Shown one piece after another: positions 42,883 through 54,924 of a stretch of 64,000 nucleotides of DNA. The first letter of the stretch is position 1, and every line of letters starts with the position of its first letter. The stretch is from Chondrosia reniformis (lineage: Eukaryota > Porifera > Demospongiae > Chondrillida > Chondrillidae): assembly GCA_947172415.1 (NCBI GenBank), contig OX359199.1, positions 398,001 through 462,000 of the forward strand, written 5' to 3'. The notes beneath the pieces were generated by a model. The model saw only the letters and a program-made list of their open reading frames with translations. It was not told where the DNA came from and did no database searches. The translations under genes were made by a program, and so were the position numbers.

Positions 42883-43605
42883 TGTAGTTTAGCAGTGTAT
42901 CATGACAGTAGCATTTCTGTGTTTACTAAATGCATATATTTTGGCTACACTATAGAATATTAACAATATGTTTGTAATTACATTGCCTATCTTTGCATAT
43001 AAATGTAATTAATACATATTTAATGGCAAACCTCTGAAATCAGGACACCTCCATAATCAGGACACTTGGATCTGGTCCCGAGGGTGTCCTTATTATGGAG
43101 GTTCCACTGTAATTGTTTTCGCTGTTTTTCCATGACACTTCAGTTCAGTAGTTTGGGCTCTTTGACCTTGTATGGCTGTCCCATTAGCACCTCTCACTTG
43201 TCCATTCTGCCATCAGAGGTATTTACAACTTTTCTTATATTATGAATACAATGGATAAGGATTCCTTCTAACTGCATTTAGATTATCTTTTGGATGATTC
43301 ATGAGTTGTTTGGTTAAACATTTCAACTCTGAGGATCTTCATCAGTCATATGTGTATGTATGTATACCATCTGAAATATGAATACACTTGTATATTCACT
43401 TTGCTTGCCTTTCTGTGTTTGTGTGACTGTCATGTGTTAACAACTGTTGAGGAATTTTATTATCAAAATCCAGAATACTTTAACAAAGCATCCTCTCATA
43501 GTTTAAATGATTAGACTATCAATTACCTAAAGAGAACACTGCCTAATGTAAAACTACATAGCTACTCAAGCTAATGTTATCCTTCCCAACTTATGGACGA
43601 CTTAT

Positions 43606-43640
43606 GTAGGTCCGGCAGCCGCCGGGTCTGCTGGACCTAC
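43606..43640. ncRNA. Conserved hairpin in PIP4K2 intron-1 DNA (also at 49717-49751)
   Basis: GTAGGTCCGGCAG and CTGCTGGACCTAC pair over 13 bp with one G-T or mismatch position around the 9-nt loop CCGCCGGGT. It is identical in both duplication units. The RNA function is unknown and the call as ncRNA is tentative. Confidence 0.3.
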
Positions 43641-44235
43641 TTCACCGCCCCTGTCCTTTAGGAGTTAAGGATGCTATAAAATCTAAAGCCTTCCGTGTTG
43701 TTTTCCTTCAGTTGTGATTCAGAGCATCAACATTGTGAAAGTATAGTTTCTTGTACAATCAATGCCAAGTCTTACAAGTGCAGATATTATTGTTACCTTT
43801 AGAGGTGACTATGATGTCATTGTTTTGGAACAGCTGGCTCCCTCTATACAACTCATATCTGTCTATTCTTGTATCCTCTGCAATGAATGATCACATATCT
43901 TTAATTTGGTTCATTAATTATCTTCTCTACTAAACAGAATCTGGAAAGAAACTGGTTTATCTAATTTCATTTCTTGTCCAGACAGAAGTAGACCTTTAGC
44001 GATGGAATGTGATCAATTGACATTATTTAAATAACCTCTTGTCGTCCTGACTTAATTTTATTAAAGTTAGAGAGATAATAATAAATTTAGTCATATAAGA
44101 ATGTTTACTCTTGAAATTGTTATTTCCTAAATATTCCAATTCAATGAAGCACATGAATTTACCAGCTTTTGGCAGCTTAGATATGTAGCTTCACTTTCCT
44201 TGTACATTCATTATACAGTATATCTTTTGTATATC

Positions 44236-45073
44236 CACCCTTGCCATCCTCTCTACCCTCGCCATCCTCTCCATCCTCTCTACCCTCGCCATCCTCTCTA
44301 CCCTCGCCATCCTCTCTACCCTCGCCATCCTCTCTACCCTCACCATCCTCTCTACTCTCGCCATCCTCTCCATCCTCTCTACCCTCGCCATCCTCTCTAC
44401 CCTCGCCATCCTCTCTACCCTCGCCATCCTCTCTACCCTCGTCATCCTCTCTACCCTCACCATCCTCTCTACCCTCACCATCCTCTCTACTCTCGCCATC
44501 CTCTCCATCCTCTCTACCCTCGCCATCCTCTCTACCCTCGCCATCCTCTCTACCCTCGCCATCCTCTCTACCCTCGCCATCCTCTCCACCCTCTCCATCC
44601 TCTCCACCCTCTCCATCCTCTCCACCCTCTCCACCCTCGCCACCCTCTCCACCCTCTCCACCCTCGCCACCCTCTCCACCCTCGCCACCCTCTCCACCCT
44701 CTCCACCCTCTCCACCCTCTCCACCCTCGCCACCCTCTCCACCCTCGCCACCCTCTCCACCCTCGCCACCCTCTCCACCCTCGCCACCCTCTCCACCCTC
44801 GCCACCCTCTCCACCCTCGCCACCCTCTCCACCCTCGCCACCCTCTCCACCCTCGCCACCCTCTCCACCCTCGCCACCCTCTCCACCCTCGCCACCCTCT
44901 CCACCCTCGCCACCCTCTCCACCCTCGCCACCCTCTCCACCCTCGCCACCCTCTCCACCCTCGCCACCCTCTCCACCCTCGCCATCCTCTCCACCCTCGC
45001 CATCCTCTCTATCTTCGCCATCCTCTCTACCCTCTCCATCCTCTCTACCCTCTCCATCCTCTCCATCCTCTCT
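44236..45073. repeat. 18-bp minisatellite, ~46 copies (unit 1)
   Basis: Pyrimidine-rich units CTCTCYACCCTCGCCAYC on the plus strand. It ends exactly at the duplication junction. The homologous array in unit 2 has about 13 copies, so the array expanded or contracted after duplication. Long open frames on both strands are artefacts. Confidence 0.93.
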
Positions 45074-45721
45074 CCTCGTGGTGCTCGACGGTAACAGCAG
45101 ATCTCTGCTGGCTAACGTGACTGGTCTTTTTCTCTTCTTTCTTATCGTCAGAATATCGCGATATTTATTGTAGAGTTCGAAACCCACTGAGAATGGACGT
45201 TTTTCTCTTTTTTCCTTATCGTCAACGATTTTGTTGAAGGGTCTGGGAACCAATTGAGTTCGAAACTCGCTTGTGTCTTTTTTTCTTCTTTTTCTCGTTG
45301 CGATATGCAATATGATTGAAGAGAATTCAAAAAACTCTTACTTTACTTCCAAACATTGAATATCATACAATATTCTTGCCAGTTGACAAACTATGTATTT
45401 TGATAGCTGAAATGTGCTGCAACTTTATCAAATTGAAAGATAATACTTGGTACCAGAATTCACAGACATCTGCAGCTCTGTATTGCATGCATATGGTACT
45501 TTACTTTCTATTATATCAAATTAAAAACTTCACTGCATGATTGCATGGTTTATATAGCAGGCTTGTATAATTATATATGAATATGACAGATATATAGAAG
45601 CAGAAAGTCTTCAGTAATGAATTCACTCAAATACCCCCTTTTATGTCACCGTTGCATATAATATAATAACATACAAAAATAAAGGTATGTACACACATAA
45701 ATATACAGACTTTGGAACATA

Positions 45722-47909
45722 TTAAAACACTTTAATGTCACCACTGTCTGGAACAAACACTTGACCATCACTATTTACTGCAACACCATAAGAGAGTCTG
45801 TTTGTCTTGAAAGTCCACTTATGAACGAGTGCATGTGTGTGATCATCAAAGATATACAAGTGCCCACTATCCTGAGCAACGATCACATGACCATCATTAG
45901 CCACACAAATGTGCTTTGGCTTGTCAGAGGTCTTGAACTCCTTTAAATATTTACCTTTCTCATCAAAGATTTGAATTCTTTTGTTGTGGAAATCACAGAC
46001 GTAAAGGTTTCCATCCGGGCCAAAAGCTGCATCCCATGGATAGCTTAGCTCCCCCTGTCCCCATCCCTTTGATCCAAACTCATTAACAAAAGCCCCATCT
46101 TCTGTATAAACAGAAATACAATTCCTGTCTCGTTCACATATGTAGAGGTAGCCCCTGTGATCAGGCGCAAGACCCCAAGGGACACCTTCCATGCCGAAGA
46201 TGCTCAGCAATTCACCATTGTCAGGTGACAAAATACAAACACAGTTAGCTTCAGTAGCCAATGCAATGTTTCCTCTGCGAGTGAATGCAATTCCAAACAC
46301 ATCAACACGGCCAATCGATTTCTCTAAGTAAAATTTTTTTAACTGGAATCCATCTTTGTCAAACAGTACTACAGACTTCTCATTGCCATCAATGACTGCT
46401 AATGTACCAGCCTTGCTGATGGTAACTGCCTCGTATTTCAGTAGGATTGCATCTTCTTTGATGGATAATATGCTTTCTTCAATCTTTGTCCAATCTCTTA
46501 ACTGCAAAGAAGGAACTAATCATATATACTCCATCAACTGAGGACAATAAACTCATAAACTTATATACGAATTTACCCAACAAAGGCATAATGAATAAAG
46601 TCCATGCATGCTTGCATGCTATATAAGTAGGTAGATCACATTTACATATATGTATGAGATGGCATACCTGAGGGAGCTGTGATATTGAAGAATCAGACCT
46701 ATTCATGGTTTGGCTACAAGACTGTTGCAACCTGCGGTTATCCACTTCCAATTGAGCAATGCAAGTTTCCAATGCTAAGAGTTTCTCCTTTTGAGCTGCT
46801 TCGAATATTTGCTGTCTTTGCAACAATTTTTTGTTTTCTTCTTGTAATTTAGAGTTCTCTTCTTCAAATTTGGATAGCTTTATTTGCATATGAGCTCTAC
46901 TGGCCAAGAGATCTGATATAGTGGCTTCCTGGTTGGCTTCATGTATCTGCAATATTCCCATTTCGTTTTCCAAGCTTTCGTTCTGTTGTCGTTCTTGGAC
47001 TAGTTCTGACATTGTCTTTTGAGCTTTCAAGGCTACAGTTAAGTCAGGGATAGCGGACTCCATTTTCTTCATGTACAGTACAAGCTCTGAACTGCTTGGA
47101 CGAGATTCTGGCTGATTGGCTAAGCACTTCTGAATAATGGGTAGAAACAGCTCCCTCTCTTTCGTCCCCATGAGATCAAATAGGTGCTGACGGCGTTCAA
47201 ACTCTGTGAGTGCAACTAATTTATTCCATTTATGCAATGTTGGATGTGACGGGTTTGGCCATTCATGGGTCAATGTAGTTGCAATACAGTTGCCAAAGGA
47301 GAACACATCCAACTTCTCAGTGTAGCGAGGAGGATTGTACAGTGCTTCTGGTGACATAAAAGGTTGAGTTCCCTTCACAGATGACTTGCGAGTCAGCTTT
47401 GACAGATTGATGGCTCGGGTCATGCCAAAGTCTGTCAACTTGGTCTGAAATGTCCACTCATTCAACAAGATGTTGTTGGGACTCAAGTCGTGATGGACTA
47501 GAGGTGGATTCTGAGAGTGAAGGTAGCACAGTCCTTGAGCTACCTGACGAAGGATGGACACCTTGTCTGGAAGGAGGAACTCCTCTCTACTGTGACCTTC
47601 CAGGTAGTGACGAAGAGAAGTGTCCATCTTCTCCAACACGAATTGAGGAACTCTACTTTTGGGAGGATAGTAGATGCCGAGCAAAAGAACAATATTCGGA
47701 TGCCTCAAACTGGACCAAATCTGACATTCCTTTTCAAAGTCTTTAACCATTTTGTCCAATTCGCCTTTAGAGAATGTATTAAAGATGTCGTGCATTCTCT
47801 TAGCGGCGCATATGGTACTACACCATTCTACTTCGATAACTTCTCCGTATGATCCGCTGCCGAGTACCTTTCCAGTTGGACGAACCCCTTGAATTTGCAG
47901 ATAATTCAT
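45722..47909 (-). CDS. Kinase B: TKL-type kinase with coiled coil and NHL propeller (2 exons, 673 aa)
   Basis: Exons (minus) 47909-46668 and 46501-45722; 2022 nt. The kinase core is intact: GSGSYGEV, CAAKRM, HHDLSPNN, DFGMTRA, SPEA, EKLDVFSFGNC. A longer coiled coil follows (ESLENEMGILQIHEANQEAT, KLQEENKKLLQRQQIFEAAQ). After the intron come NHL repeats (VPWGLAPDHRGYLYICERDR, PWDAAFGPDGNLYVCDFHNK, KHICVANDGHVIVAQDSGHL), ending SGDIKVF. It is paralogous to kinase A through the tandem duplication. Clusters of differences in the kinase domain fall in short patches (after HDIF, around the NSRVP/KSRVP hinge region, before PPRYTEK) in an otherwise near-identical sequence. Confidence 0.92.
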
Positions 47910-48846
47910 ACTCGATCGATTCAGTACGACCGCAAGCTATAAAATCACATACCCACACGTACGGCATGCGTGTCGTTGTACCAACTGCAGGCAGCTCCCC
48001 TACCGTAAGAGGCTATATCGATACTACATACATTCACAATATACATATCGACGATAAAAAGCTGTGCGTAGAAATAACAGCTCTAGATATAGTAATGCCT
48101 AAGTGTAAATATGCTCTATTAGACATGGTACATGACATTGTCAATGGTAGCACTGCATGAACATGTTTCAATGTCAAAGGAGTCAATAAGCAATCTTGAA
48201 TCGGTAGCCATTTTTATCACCTTGGGGTGTATCCCTGAACATATTGGGAGGTGTGGTTCGAAGGCGTATAGCTGCTCTCCATAATTAGGATAGCGTAAGA
48301 AATGCAATCATATTAAGACGCTGACGGACGCTAAACAGAGAAAAAGTGTTTTATTGGAAGTTATAGATACTGCTAAACCAGTAAGTACTGAATATAATCA
48401 CTGAAGGGCACTGTGTACTGTAACGCGTGTGGCCTGGTAATACAAGAGTCTATTTAACCATAATTAGCTCGGCACCAAAGGATACCTATAGTGGAACTTT
48501 ATAATTATCCGCAAGTCCTGAAGATGCGGTTATTTGGGAATTAAAATGGATAATCTATCGCTCGTTTGGACTTCCTCATCTCGGGGCAGTTGAACGAAGC
48601 TCCCAGCTGTTTAGGTGGCGGACGCAGTTAATAATAATCGCCCCAAAGTGTTTATAATTGCAGTAGAGTTAGTTGATGTTAGCAGATATTGAACGAGATC
48701 CAATTAACCTTAAAATGAGACTCAAATACAGTTGCGCATTTATATGTGTTATACTTGGCTTGTTACATAGTACTTTATATCAAGTTGTTGATATATTTAT
48801 ATATGTTACATTTGCCCACTTTACTGTATTATATATGCATGTAGTT
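47910..48846. promoter_or_regulatory. Divergent intergenic region between kinase B and PIP4K2
   Basis: 937 bp between two start codons in opposite directions, nearly identical to 40352-41272. It presumably contains both promoters and 5' UTRs. Which segments act is not visible. Confidence 0.45.
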
Positions 48847-51800
48847 ATGGCCCATAAAGTTAAACACAGACACATCAAAGCAAAGCACCAGAAGAAGAGA
48901 TACTTTAGAGCTAACGACCCTCTATGGAGTGTCTTTATGTGGGGGGTCAATCAAACAGTAAGTGGTGCCTTTGAGGTCACGTGACCGTCACGTGGTGGTC
49001 GTCTAATTAGCTATGATTGTGAGCATGTGTGTGATCCATCTACTGTGACAGTTCAATTTGACTGATAGACTCTTTCAAGTCAAGTATCTTATTTTAGACT
49101 GGGAGGCCTTTAGCCATTGGCTACTATACTAGGTACCCAGTACAGTCTCTTTCCTCTCTTTAGCGAGCCAGCCCAAATATGTTATATGAGATCCTTACTG
49201 ACTTAATTGTGTCAATGTTTGTATGTAATTGTTTTCACTGTTTTTCCATGACACTTCAGTTCAGTAGTTTGGATTCTTTGAACTTGTATGGCTGTCCCAT
49301 TAGCACTTCTCACTTGTCCATTCTGCCATCAGAGGTATTTACAACTTTTCTTATAGCATGAATACAATGAATAAGGATTCCTTCTAACTGCATTTAGCTT
49401 ATCTTTTGTATGATTCATGAGTCGTTTGGTTAAACATTTCAACTCTGAGGATCTTCATCAGTCACATGTGTATGTATGTGTACCATCTGAAATATGAATA
49501 CACTTGTATTCACTTTGCTTGCCTTTCTATGTATGTGTGACTGTCATGTGTTAACAACTGTTGAGGAATTTTATTATCAAAATCCAGAATACTTTAACAA
49601 AGCATCCTCTCATAGTTTAAATGATTAGACTATCAATTACCTAAAGAGAACACTGCCTAATGTAAAACTACATAGCTACTCAAGCTAATGTTATCCTTTC
49701 CAAGTTATGGACTTATGTAGGTCCGGCAGCCGCCGGGTCTGCTGGACCTACTTCACTGCTCCTGTACTTATGGAGTTAAGGATGCTATAAAGTCTGAAGC
49801 CTTCCGTGTTGTTTTCCTTCAGTTGTGATTCAGAGCATCAACATTGTGAAAGTATAGTTTCTTGTACAATCAATGCCAAATCTTACAAGTGCAGATATTA
49901 TTGTTACCTTTAGAGGTGACTATGATGTCATCGTTTTGGAACAGCTGGCTCCCTCTATACAACTCATATCTGTCTATTCTTGTAACCCCTGCAATGAGTG
50001 ATCACATATCTTTAATTTGGTTCATTAATTATCTTTCTACTAAACAGAATCTTTAAAGAAACTGGTTTATCTAATTTCATTTCTTGTCCAGACAGAAGTA
50101 GACCTTTAGCGATGGAATGTGATCAATTGACATTATTTAAATAACCTCTTGTCGTCCTGACTTAATTTTATTAAAGTTAGAGAGATAATAATAAATTTAG
50201 TCATATAAGAATTTTTACTCTTGAAATTGTTATTTCCTAAATATTCCAATTCAATGAAGCACATGAATTTACCAGCTTTTGGCAGCTTAGATATGTAGCT
50301 TCACTTTCCTTGTACATACAGTATATCTTTTGTATATCCACCCTTGCCATCCTCTCTACCCTCGCCATCCTCTCTGTCCTCACCATCCTCTCTACCCTCG
50401 CCATCCTCTCTACCCTCACCATCCTCTCTACCCTCGCCATCCTCTCTACCCTCGCCATCCTCTCTACCCTCGCCATCCTCTCTACCCTTGCCATCCTCTC
50501 TACCCTCGCTATCCTCTCTACCCTCGCCATCCTCTCTACCCTCGCCATCCTCCATCCTCTCTGCCCTCTCCATCCTCTCCAGGTTACAGAACTAGTTCGA
50601 CATGTTGAGGAGACAACGTTACTCCTCCCTGAAGACTTCAAGGCTTCTAGTAAGATACGCATTGAGAACCAGCACTACAACAAGTAAGAGATCTGGCAAA
50701 CAGGAAGCATCTCCATATGCACCAACACTAGAATTTGCTATGAAGTGTGACCAGTATTTATGGCGCACACTACCTCCTACTGTCCGTATGGTGTAAATGT
50801 AACAACTTCAATCATTATCTTCCAAGCGCCACAAATTCTTCAGTTATTGAGGGAGATGTGAGGAGTGTCACAGCTCGTTGTTCTAATCTCTGCAGAGACA
50901 ACTTACCTGGTCACTTTAAGGTCAAGGAATACTGCCCTTTGGTGTTTAGAGATCTGAGGAGGAGATTCCTCATTGACGACGTTGAATATAAGGTACTGAT
51001 TATAGGGTCATCCCCTTTCTTAGTTGAAGTAGTGATACTAAAGTTGCAGACTACATCATTAATAATTGTAGATTGATAGATTGATGTTCGCCTGAAGCTA
51101 TTAGCAGCATACGTACCTTGTATCATTGCAATATTGTAACACAAATAGGCTGTTTTCTAGCATGTATTCAGAATGTAGATGAAATCAATAAGTTGGGAAG
51201 TGGGAATTTATACTACTGTGAGGTTACATGTATGTTTGCACTTTGACCTTTGTACCGTAGGACTCCCTAACTAAGAGTGCACCTGTTCCGATGGACTCTT
51301 CCGGACGGTCGGGAGTCAAGTTCTACACTTCCTACGATAAGAGGTTCATCATTAAGGGACTGAGCAGTGAAGAAGTGTCTTTGATGTTGCACCTTATTCA
51401 AAATTACCATGCAGTGAGCTACTATCTGTCCTGTATAATTATACTTGCACACATGCAGTGATGTGTATCAAAGGAATTCCCTATAATCAGTTATCCTAGG
51501 GTTTTGTGTTTAAGAATAAAAGTTCCGATAGTCAAAGTTCTGTGATTTACATGTGCTGGTACCTCTGTGCCTCCATTTTGTGTAGCATATTGTGACCGTG
51601 GAAGGCCAGACCCTTCTCCCAGAGTTACTTGGGATGTACAGGCTGACTGTTGCTGACAAGGAGACCTACTGGATTGTCAGCCGATCCGTGGTCTCATCCA
51701 GGATTCCGACCCATTCCAAGTATGATCTGAAGGGCTCCACTATCGACCGCATTGCCAGCACAAAGGAGAAGGCAAAGAGCAGCCCTACTCTGAAGGATGT

Positions 51801-54384
51801 CGACTTTACGCAGACACTTGGAAAGATTAAGATTGGCGATGAAGCTAAAACTGACTTCATAAAGAAGGTGGAGGCGGATGTTGGTGTAAGTGATGGTCCA
51901 TTAGCATCTAAATTCTCTTCCTCTAATAGTCTTGTTAGGTGAAGTAGACAGTAAAGATGGACCATCTCTTCCTACAACCATTGCAACTGGACTGATATAC
52001 AGTACATATGTATGGTTATGTGGAGTGTTGTGTATTAGCTGCTTCACGTCTGCAATGGAATGGCACCTCAAGAGCAGTACCTTTATGTACCTACAAAGTG
52101 TAGGCAATCCTGTTAATACTATTCCGTGTGACTCATTCATTCCTCTTCTGTCTCTTAATGACTGTATGACATTTTAAATGGTTGTGGTTAGTTATCTCTG
52201 TGCTAGTGCATTTGATCTGTCCTTCTCCTCCAGTTTCTGCAGAAGCAGCATCTCATGGACTACAGTCTCTTAGTTGGTGTTCACTACTGCAAGCAGTATC
52301 CTCCGACAGCAGAGAACAGGGACAGTGACAGTGAGTGTGTCAGTGAGGGGGAGGATGGGGACAGTGAACTCACACCCGAAGAACAGGACGGAGAAGATAG
52401 TGCAGATATCAATGGGGACATCTCTAGTGAAGGTAGAAGTAAGAATGGACCTACTGTAGTTACTTGATGTGTATGGACACGTGGGTGGGGACATTGTATG
52501 TATTTAATGCATGAAAACACAATAGCAGATAACCTAAACCACAATGTTTTTATAACTTTTAATATTTCAATTTTGTGAAGTGTTACCTACGTACAGAGTC
52601 TGACTTGCTAGACCATCCCAAATAAGTCCCCAAAGGCTGGGAAAAGTGGGATGATCTAGCGGTATTATAGATTAAGTGACACCTTTTTTTTGACCAATCA
52701 GATCCGTTTACCTGGAATCCGAGGTAGAAGTATATATTCATAGCTACTAAGGTGCTACTAAGGTGCTACTAAGGTGCTACCAAGGTGCTACCAAGGTGCT
52801 ACTAAGGTGCTACCAAGGTGCTACTAAGGTGCTACCAAGGTGCTACCAAGGTGCTACTAAGGTGCTACCAAGGTGCTACTAAGGTGCTACCAAGGTGCTA
52901 CTAAGGTGCTACCAAGGTGCTACTAAGGTGCTACCAAGGTGCTACCAAGGTGCTACCAAGGTGCTACCAAGGTGCTACTAAGGTGCTACTAAGGTGCTAC
53001 CAAGGTGCTACTAAGGTGCTACTAAGGTGCTACTAAGGTGCTACCAAGGTGCTACCAAGGTGCTACTAAGGTGCTACCAAGGTGCTACCAAGGTGCTACT
53101 AAGGTGCTACTAAGGTGTTTTAATCACTGTCACCTGACCATCCCTCCCCTTTCACGTCTTTGGGCCCTTACCCAGGATGGTCTAGCAAGCCAAATTAAAT
53201 GTTACTATGGTACTAACACTCTTTGCCTGCTGTAATCACATGATCTATCCTTATATGGACATTAGGAAGCACCCCTACCAGTCCCACATACAAGTCTAAG
53301 ACGACTCAAAACAAAATGGCTACCTCTTCTCCTCGGGACACTCAGACTGACAGTAATACAAGCACCACTGGGAAGAGTAGGGAGGAGGCCGGCGAGACAG
53401 AGAAAGAGAGACACACCCCAGAGGGTCGGGCCACTGCACTGCCACTCCCAAATCCTGCACTAGTGCATGGTCCCAAAGCGGTTGAAGTTGCCAAATCGGA
53501 GGGAAAATGGCCGATTGTGGATTTGAGCGTGGACAAGTTTGCTATCCTAGGCTCTTCAAGTAAGTTATGCAACTATGTCTGTAAGTTATGCAACTATGTC
53601 TGTAAGTTATGCAACTATGTCTGTAAATTATGCGACTATGTCTGTAAGTTATGCAACTATGTCTGTAAGTTATGCAACTATGTCTGTAAGTTACTTTTGA
53701 GTTGTTCCTATGTGCTAATTTAATCCCTTCTGAGATGCACATGTATGGCTGTGTGAAGTGTGTCTTCTCTAATGACTGTTACCTAGGTGACCACACTATT
53801 TACTTCATGGCCATCATTGACATGCTGACTCTGTGGAGTGCCAAGAAGAAGGCAGCCCATGCTGCCAAGACTGTCAAGCACGGAGTGAGTCACTGCTTCT
53901 TTGTTGCATGTATGGACACACCCATTCTATATACTAGACACGCCCATTCTGTATACTAGACACACCCATTCTATATACTAGACACACCCATTCTGTATAC
54001 TAGACACACCCATTCTGTATACTAGACACACCCATTCTGTATACTAGACACACCCATTCTGTATACTAGACATACCCATTCTGTATACTAGACACACCCA
54101 TTCTGTATACTAGACATACCCATTCTGTATACTAGACACACCCATTCTGTATACTAGACATACCCATTCTATATACTAGACACACCCATTCTGTATACTA
54201 GACATGCCCATTCTGTAGGTGGCCTATACTTGTGCTACTGAATCCTCTTTTTATGCAATTTCTGTATATCTTGGTTTCACATTCCATTCTCCATATCCCA
54301 TAGGCTGGTGCTGAAATCTCAACAGTTAACCCGGATCAGTATGGCAGAAGATTTATAGAGTTTCTGAATAGAGTTATAGAGTAA
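48847..54384 (+). CDS. PIP4K2: PIP4K2, phosphatidylinositol 5-phosphate 4-kinase (9 exons, 477 aa)
   Basis: Exons 48847-48957, 50583-50683, 50896-50992, 51261-51413, 51586-51885, 52234-52432, 53266-53559, 53787-53884, 54304-54384; 1434 nt with matching phases. PIPK landmarks: [81 protein letters not shown], and [10 protein letters not shown] with [20 protein letters not shown]. The HGAGAEIS activation-loop sequence has the alanine typical of type II (PI5P 4-kinase) rather than the glutamate of type I enzymes. Known role: makes PI(4,5)P2 from PI5P in cytosol and at endomembranes. The insert loop (exon 7) is longer than in vertebrates and Ser/Thr-rich. Introns 1, 6, 7 and 8 each contain a minisatellite. 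Confidence 0.96.
50341..50578. repeat. 18-bp minisatellite, ~13 copies (unit 2), abutting a 3' splice site
   Basis: The same array as 44236-45073. It runs directly into CCATCCTCTCCAG/GTTACAG, the acceptor of PIP4K2 exon 2 at 50583, so its pyrimidine-rich units serve as an extended polypyrimidine tract. Confidence 0.92.
52606..53194. mobile_element. Putative MITE with ~16-bp inverted termini in PIP4K2 intron 6
   Basis: CTTGCTAGACCATCC at about 52607 and GGATGGTCTAGCAAG at about 53176 are inverted copies. A third partial copy (GGGATGATCTAGC) lies at 52649. The inside is mostly the 11-bp array. No clear target duplication was seen. Confidence 0.5.
52741..53118. repeat. 11-bp minisatellite x ~34
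   Basis: Unit GTGCTACYAAG, tandem through PIP4K2 intron 6. Confidence 0.92.
53560..53696 (+). repeat. 21-bp array of PIP4K2 exon-7 splice donors, 7 copies
   Basis: Unit GTAAGTTATGCAACTATGTCT. Donor-like GTAAG(T/A) sites lie at 53560 (authentic), 53581, 53602, 53623, 53644, 53665 and 53686. The frame from exon 7 stays open through all of them (KLCNYVC repeats). Confidence 0.92.
53928..54216. repeat. 22-bp minisatellite x ~13 in PIP4K2 intron 8
   Basis: Unit TATACTAGACACACCCATTCTG with few substitutions. Confidence 0.9.
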
Positions 54385-54924
54385 TATAAAAATGGAAGAC
54401 ATTGTTTGATGTTATCATATTGAACTAATGCAAACACCTTTTAAGTCTGTGCATGTTGCTAAATATATTCTTCTCTAGTGTGCATAGTAGTACTTCACTT
54501 GTATATATTTCATTGTATCATTACAAGCTCGGCTACTTCAATCCAATGTTTTGCATGTAATGTTGTAACAATCAATATACGTAGGTGATGAAGAAAGGTT
54601 ATGTATATATGTAATTGCTAGAATATATTAATATAATAGTTGCAGTGGTACTATATATCTAACTAACCTTTGTTCTGGAATCATGGTCAACAAAATGGAG
54701 AGTTGCAATTGGATGTTGGCCTATATCACCAAGTTCAGTTTAATTATAACGTGCATCATGAACTAAAATACATCTGTATACAAAATGTGTTAGAAGATTA
54801 TTATAAACAAAATATTACTGACATTTAATTTAGTAAAATATTACTGGATCACATAAATGGTAATATAGTAGGAAGTGATACTTGCAAAATATTATGTACA
54901 TATAATATATCAATATATTTATTG
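54385..54924. other. Convergent 3' region of PIP4K2 and the PhyH gene
   Basis: 540 AT-rich bases between two stop codons facing each other; expected to hold both 3' UTRs. No repeat or RNA gene was recognised. Confidence 0.45.

Larger units (their letters stand above)
41657..43109 (+). mobile_element. pogo/Tigger-type DNA transposon, internally deleted, 1453 bp
   Basis: Starts CAGTGGAACCTCCCTTAACG and ends GGAGGTTCCACTG, flanked by TA. The sister unit preserves the empty site (TGTATG-TA-ATTGTTTT near 49220-49235), which fixes both ends exactly. It carries a pogo transposase C-terminus on the plus strand and a HIRAN-like ORF on the minus strand. The catalytic DDE core is missing. Confidence 0.9.
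37288..45074. repeat. Tandem duplication, unit 1
   Basis: Holds an NHL tail relic, kinase-NHL gene A, an orphan PIP4K2 exon 1 and part of PIP4K2 intron 1, ending in the 18-bp minisatellite. Both units start CTCCTCGTGGTGCTCGACGG (37288 and 45075). Outside the kinase 3' half and a transposon insertion, the non-coding flanks are nearly identical to unit 2 (45075-50582). Confidence 0.93.
45075..50582. repeat. Tandem duplication, unit 2
   Basis: Second unit, with kinase B, the shared divergent region and the functional PIP4K2 exon 1 plus intron 1. It lacks the pogo insertion found in unit 1. Confidence 0.93.

Noticed and set aside
44177..45310. ORFs of 291-377 aa rich in GGE, RVE or HPL repeats
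   Set aside because: 18-bp minisatellite artefacts on both strands.
51592..52177. Separate small ORFs over PIP4K2 introns (e.g. 51932-52177)
   Set aside because: They lie in introns 5-6 or in shadow frames of PIP4K2 exons.
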